From: Candidatus Obscuribacterales bacterium | Lineage (GTDB): Bacteria; Cyanobacteriota; Vampirovibrionia; Obscuribacterales; Obscuribacteraceae | Reading direction: 5' to 3' | Length of the DNA stretch: 64,000 bases | Assembly (NCBI GenBank): GCA_021732085.1 | Contig: JAKFVQ010000027.1 | Coordinates: 1 to 64,000 of the forward strand | Shown here: positions 62,801-64,000 of the stretch, piece after piece | How the letters are laid out: every line of letters begins with the position of its first letter | How positions within the stretch are numbered: the first letter of the stretch is position 1 | The notes under the pieces: model-generated | The model's input: only the letters and a program-made list of their open reading frames with translations | The model's database searches: none | What the model was told of the DNA's origin: nothing | Made by a program: the position numbers and the translations under genes

Positions 62801-64000
62801 GGAGGTCATTTCGCTCCCTCTGCTTCGACAGCTGTGCTGAGTATTTGTCGATGTCAGTTTCTTGTTCACGAACTCCACCGACTTTTTTATTCTGACTCTT
62901 TTCCCAGTTATTCAGAGGGCTGTCAGTTAGCAAACCGCCTAAGGTTACGACGTGACCTGCATGATTCAGGAATCCGGCGCCATCTTTTGTTTGTTTAACA
63001 AGCTCTCTTAAGACGTCACTTTTCTGTCTGTTAGCATCATCGACCCTTTGTTCGAGATCTGCAACTTGCTTTGCCGCATCGCTCTGCTGTTGTTTGACTG
63101 CTTGCTCCAGCGATTGTCCATTCACGCCGTTTGCTGTCAAAAACGGAAATCGATTTTGAACCTCTTTGTTGTTCAAGACCTCGTGCAAGCGCAATAAATC
63201 AATGTCTTCATTGCTGCCCGTGAGCTGCTTTCGCAATTCGGGAGAGAGTTTATTGAAGGAAGCCGCACTAAGTTCTTTGTAAGAAAGATCGGGCAGAGCT
63301 TTGTCTGGACTGATGCTCTTTTCAGAACCAGTCAGTTCCTTTCGTATCGCGGGCGGGAGCGCGTTAAAAATTCGGTGGTCCATATTCTCTGGACTGATTC
63401 CGATACTCTTGCCGGACTCTAAGTCGGCGGATGATCCTGTTATCTCTCTTCTCTGCCACTGCTCAAGCGAGTTCCACATCGCTGCTCTCGTAGAAATGTC
63501 GCGGATGAATGCTTCCCCTGAGCGGTCTTTTGTGGCGTAGAATTTCGCAATTTCTTCAGCTCGCTGATAGTACTCCGCATCTGTTCGCTCATTTCTTCGC
63601 TCTGCCGGGACCAAATTTCGTAGAACAGCTGCTGCCGGCATAGGGATGTTCGCGTCGTAAACAAGCTTTGCTACTTCATCATGCTGATCTAAGGATAGGT
63701 TGCCTCTGCCTTGCACGTACTCAACTACAGCATCGCGAATGTTTTTCGGACCAACGCCATCCCAACGTAGCAATTTAAAAGCATCGTAGGCTGCGGCTTT
63801 TGTGTCCGGGTTCTCCGATTTCCCCATGATTTGAAGGACGGCTTTGCCAGCTTCTGTCTGGAGCGCCTTTGCTTGCTCATCTGTGAAACCGAGCTTTTCG
63901 ACTGCGTTCTTTCCTCCGGCATCGGCCCACTTCGGATTCTTGATGTCTTGACCTTCTGCATCGCCCATCTTGCCGATGATCATCAGCTGATCGTGTGTCG
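56820..64000 (-). CDS. Giant multidomain protein with HEXXH motif and C-terminal papain-like toxin domain (5' partial)
   Basis: At least 2,387 residues from ATG 63983, but the frame remains open to the window edge, so the N-terminus may lie outside. The first ~600 residues are helical and hydrophilic. Two hydrophobic Gly/Ala-rich segments lie at roughly residues 650-700 (VIGASVIAGAITVASMG). The middle is a long helical array. HESVH is at 1850-1854. The last 200 residues hold a papain-like triad, C2233 (TNCMDGVAALF), H2334 (EHVFYGH) and D2350 (FFDPQSG), like Tox-PL/glutamine-deamidase domains. This layout resembles a polymorphic toxin or effector. No secretion signal can be seen in the window. 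Confidence 0.75.
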   Translation of the reverse strand, partial: THDQLMIIGKMGDAEGQDIKNPKWADAGGKNAVEKLGFTDEQAKALQTEAGKAVLQIMGKSENPDTKAAAYDAFKLLRWDGVGPKNIRDAVVEYVQGRGNLSLDQHDEVAKLVYDANIPMPAAAVLRNLVPAERRNERTDAEYYQRAEEIAKFYATKDRSGEAFIRDISTRAAMWNSLEQWQRREITGSSADLESGKSIGISPENMDHRIFNALPPAIRKELTGSEKSISPDKALPDLSYKELSAASFNKLSPELRKQLTGSNEDIDLLRLHEVLNNKEVQNRFPFLTANGVNGQSLEQAVKQQQSDAAKQVADLEQRVDDANRQKSDVLRELVKQTKDGAGFLNHAGHVVTLGGLLTDSPLNNWEKSQNKKVGGVREQETDIDKYSAQLSKQRERNDLLKFSTTISSYQAEKNLGHTRQADQIAIGMLKNYGPDMMKAYAPEAYRSLVTRSGEEGNVGRSGLQRLRDNNLASIQTFPEYSDNPATRAKQGLDFLTDKWPANTKYGDDVDAFRNAALKAIDTHPDLNKFADVGRVINKNMTVLRDQFQAASEGTAYEGMVQDCKLRAKEMSEALKNIKGEDVIACKQEVDKLRNSLDFIKDHQAKQEVFKKIQAAEELLKLADPSSPDRKALDKMLGDVLSRDFNAASAANWLKENALVIGASVIAGAITVASMGTASPLAVILVSSAVAVGAAQATKEVLFLVNHHIGDTGLGVYNERSYAGAWASKTYDRTGAFFSSIDNRSTQQNIEEFAKLLGTSEKEFLNDVLAPLGKEYGMNVLMGLGCIGLGQLGAQGLKGLSPSSFSKFLVSRQSMQFAQTMEQVTAEASRSSVSKEFLKDWMGALKTELRQNAKDAILDETRSAAVDEALGKYVGKGNSWVSFGISGAIALRNGRRSRSALEFGDNGSVKVARDFENEYIGQLKRDGHTVRDLGHGQYDVLPYNALKGEAPVRVLAAARGDGQPPRDLTHDGNPMFRRNVGELPAEISLGDVNWKQGQYGKSAMHSVGLMTDHLVKGNYEDVVKAAKDTSKAINVTETPVTFDLDAFRKGSTGSFDSFLKNMSAQGHAPDGNSMSIPKPVIKVNGIEVDMVTGRSTAGNSIKDPARIAAAEQEVAKFKNSVNGQRIMAERALIAIEEGIHVRQTQGGEIISSSYAQFIAETKSGADANAAMDPSKRSKESLEQEVLFALHDKGWTLDQIKYHYGPHHQEARAAAFKWLENHERSSNIAKNQKALDYVNNQSSKVEAALTNPALKEQSYKSLDHLSNLLKDGRISQDMAMDIVDLMKDSAKTGRVVSPHAIDALASLPKIPGAELIEFTKPQQTVLVDMLNSRALSKADLTNLLQKTEGTQLRTALDLMKVQHQSGTKNNRSIEQALELATNKSSASETITKLFHDKDISAEAYDALAKTISGKPTGNAEIDRVLTPERLKAAMESGAKLTFNSQLNDLGSVLSDYLAAEPNSLKRSPEQIGKLLDMPPGSSFQTNALLRSNLSDSQLSAIFADVQSLNSVTDRHSKLSQHNALLQKPELHSAICEIPDRNLRNDLIGAGANSFLKKEQIASIESAFKSSPEAAAALRQVFALSAGQNPIELINQIADAKLNPSEYNQLKSSIETAALNHDNLRILLSTLESKRRVSNDHIADQTPVDRPLREGHKLEVSEGKGPASRATADQIRVEEAFKRLDSIDVFRFKDNSTTSQEKIMSFLRQADAATQNWKDHSHNFQKVDEWLIQKSNLDESFKIAGKHLHAECPPGMKLEEYAESLAKRGEGDPKLAHQYSELMKSRPPEMDIVLERSKQVQELSNRLCDAEGIPRWEIGVLNSTDRAGAEYLLGANKINLHPEDLLGANKELFPSLLHESVHRQQDVQIIRALSDGLNDAGVDASSPQFAKELQNLYEQHTGFALDEGFRKEVQEKYAGTKLTKDESDHAFALAKQAKDFLQANRVIELQQQEIVQAANRLGKNQNFNQFAAEMRANPDLAERLMGKDFATQLDKAEGLKSRGVITESEAAFKLIESMESKLDEHNKKAKSLYHATLHETEAYRASAIIDGLAEQIAEAKEMTIGKVVVLDNDKVTFVLDGIKHRAADVFRLDGANDGLPAAAIVEVSDRPQPSKPVGAIRATREAKTGVVTPLGRDEAGNVYVAQNGSWVFQSDLYAVPKSRIVEVESREGNTIKPYGRMHDHIKQADEKMKKVDFLDPNQIRSAMKEAPEITFSPRQLEEFNANNVRTTFNTNGGNTNCMDGVAALFRTLQSGEFRSAPEIAELRSGQKRLGPNTEVNAVDAEHGRQQQMEWFRKAAATQGGTADDFTAYDLKRGKNAAPDSDFAVIVTIRADDENLNEHVFYGHTDNGKDFTFFDPQSGVRWTPDSILSFDRSARFHPLRPVHSEYEFKRSK

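Noticed and set aside
1-64000. tRNA or rRNA genes
   Set aside because: I saw no tRNA T-loop plus acceptor-stem pattern or rRNA-like sequence; a covariance-model scan could still find one.

Overview
The window suggests a Gram-negative bacterium close to the Cyanobacteria, most likely a non-photosynthetic Melainabacteria/Vampirovibrionia member of the Obscuribacterales type. This is an inference. It rests on a lipopolysaccharide-export (lpt) operon, an ndhB/nuoN gene standing apart from other complex I genes (as ndhB does in cyanobacteria), many kinesin-light-chain-type TPR proteins, a TPR-fused Ser/Thr kinase and very large multidomain proteins. No photosynthesis gene, rRNA, tRNA, CRISPR array or transposase was seen.

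Layout. 1-2.7 kb: C-terminus of a FecR-like protein on a Pro-Thr-Ser stalk, then a DUF4253 gene. 2.7-10.7 kb (minus): a membrane-anchored coiled-coil/TPR protein, mnmD, a Ser/Thr kinase, a quinone oxidoreductase and an exported LEA-like repeat protein. 10.9-14.0 kb: corA and two universal stress proteins. 14.0-20.0 kb (minus): an OmpR-type regulator with a degenerate receiver, an M15-like peptidase, a 0.8-kb gap with operator-like palindromes and tandem repeats, and a TPR gene pair. 20.3 kb: a sigma-70 factor. 21.5-25.5 kb (minus): a MacA/MacB-type export operon with a small TPR gene inside it.

27.2-34.2 kb holds the most unusual locus. A histidine kinase/response regulator pair is flanked by two paralogous pseudopilin-like (TadE-like) proteins. 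A papain-like peptidase gene lies downstream and a TPR gene diverges from the far end. All three non-regulator minus-strand genes have TGTGGAAG (CTTCCACA on their own strand) just upstream of their start codons. For the two paralogs this sits in a longer element with fixed spacing, so the set looks co-regulated.

34-49 kb is largely housekeeping: TPR proteins, aroK and aroQ of the shikimate pathway, a CoA-binding protein, an operon TPR-lptC-lptA-lptB-lptF/G-second lptF/G-FMN reductase, then carA and a HAD phosphatase. The second LptF/G copy has lost the usual coupling-helix motif. 49-54 kb carries ndhB/nuoN and a YfhO-type membrane protein. A small dispersed palindromic repeat seems to have entered the YfhO-type gene in frame.

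54-64 kb holds two large convergent genes: a 713-residue protein with a zincin HEWSH motif, and the C-terminal 2,387 or more residues of a giant protein. The giant has an HESVH motif and a C-terminal papain-like toxin/deamidase-type domain, so this end resembles a polymorphic-toxin or effector locus. Most minus-strand clusters are tightly spaced with ATGA or TAATG overlaps and are probably operons.
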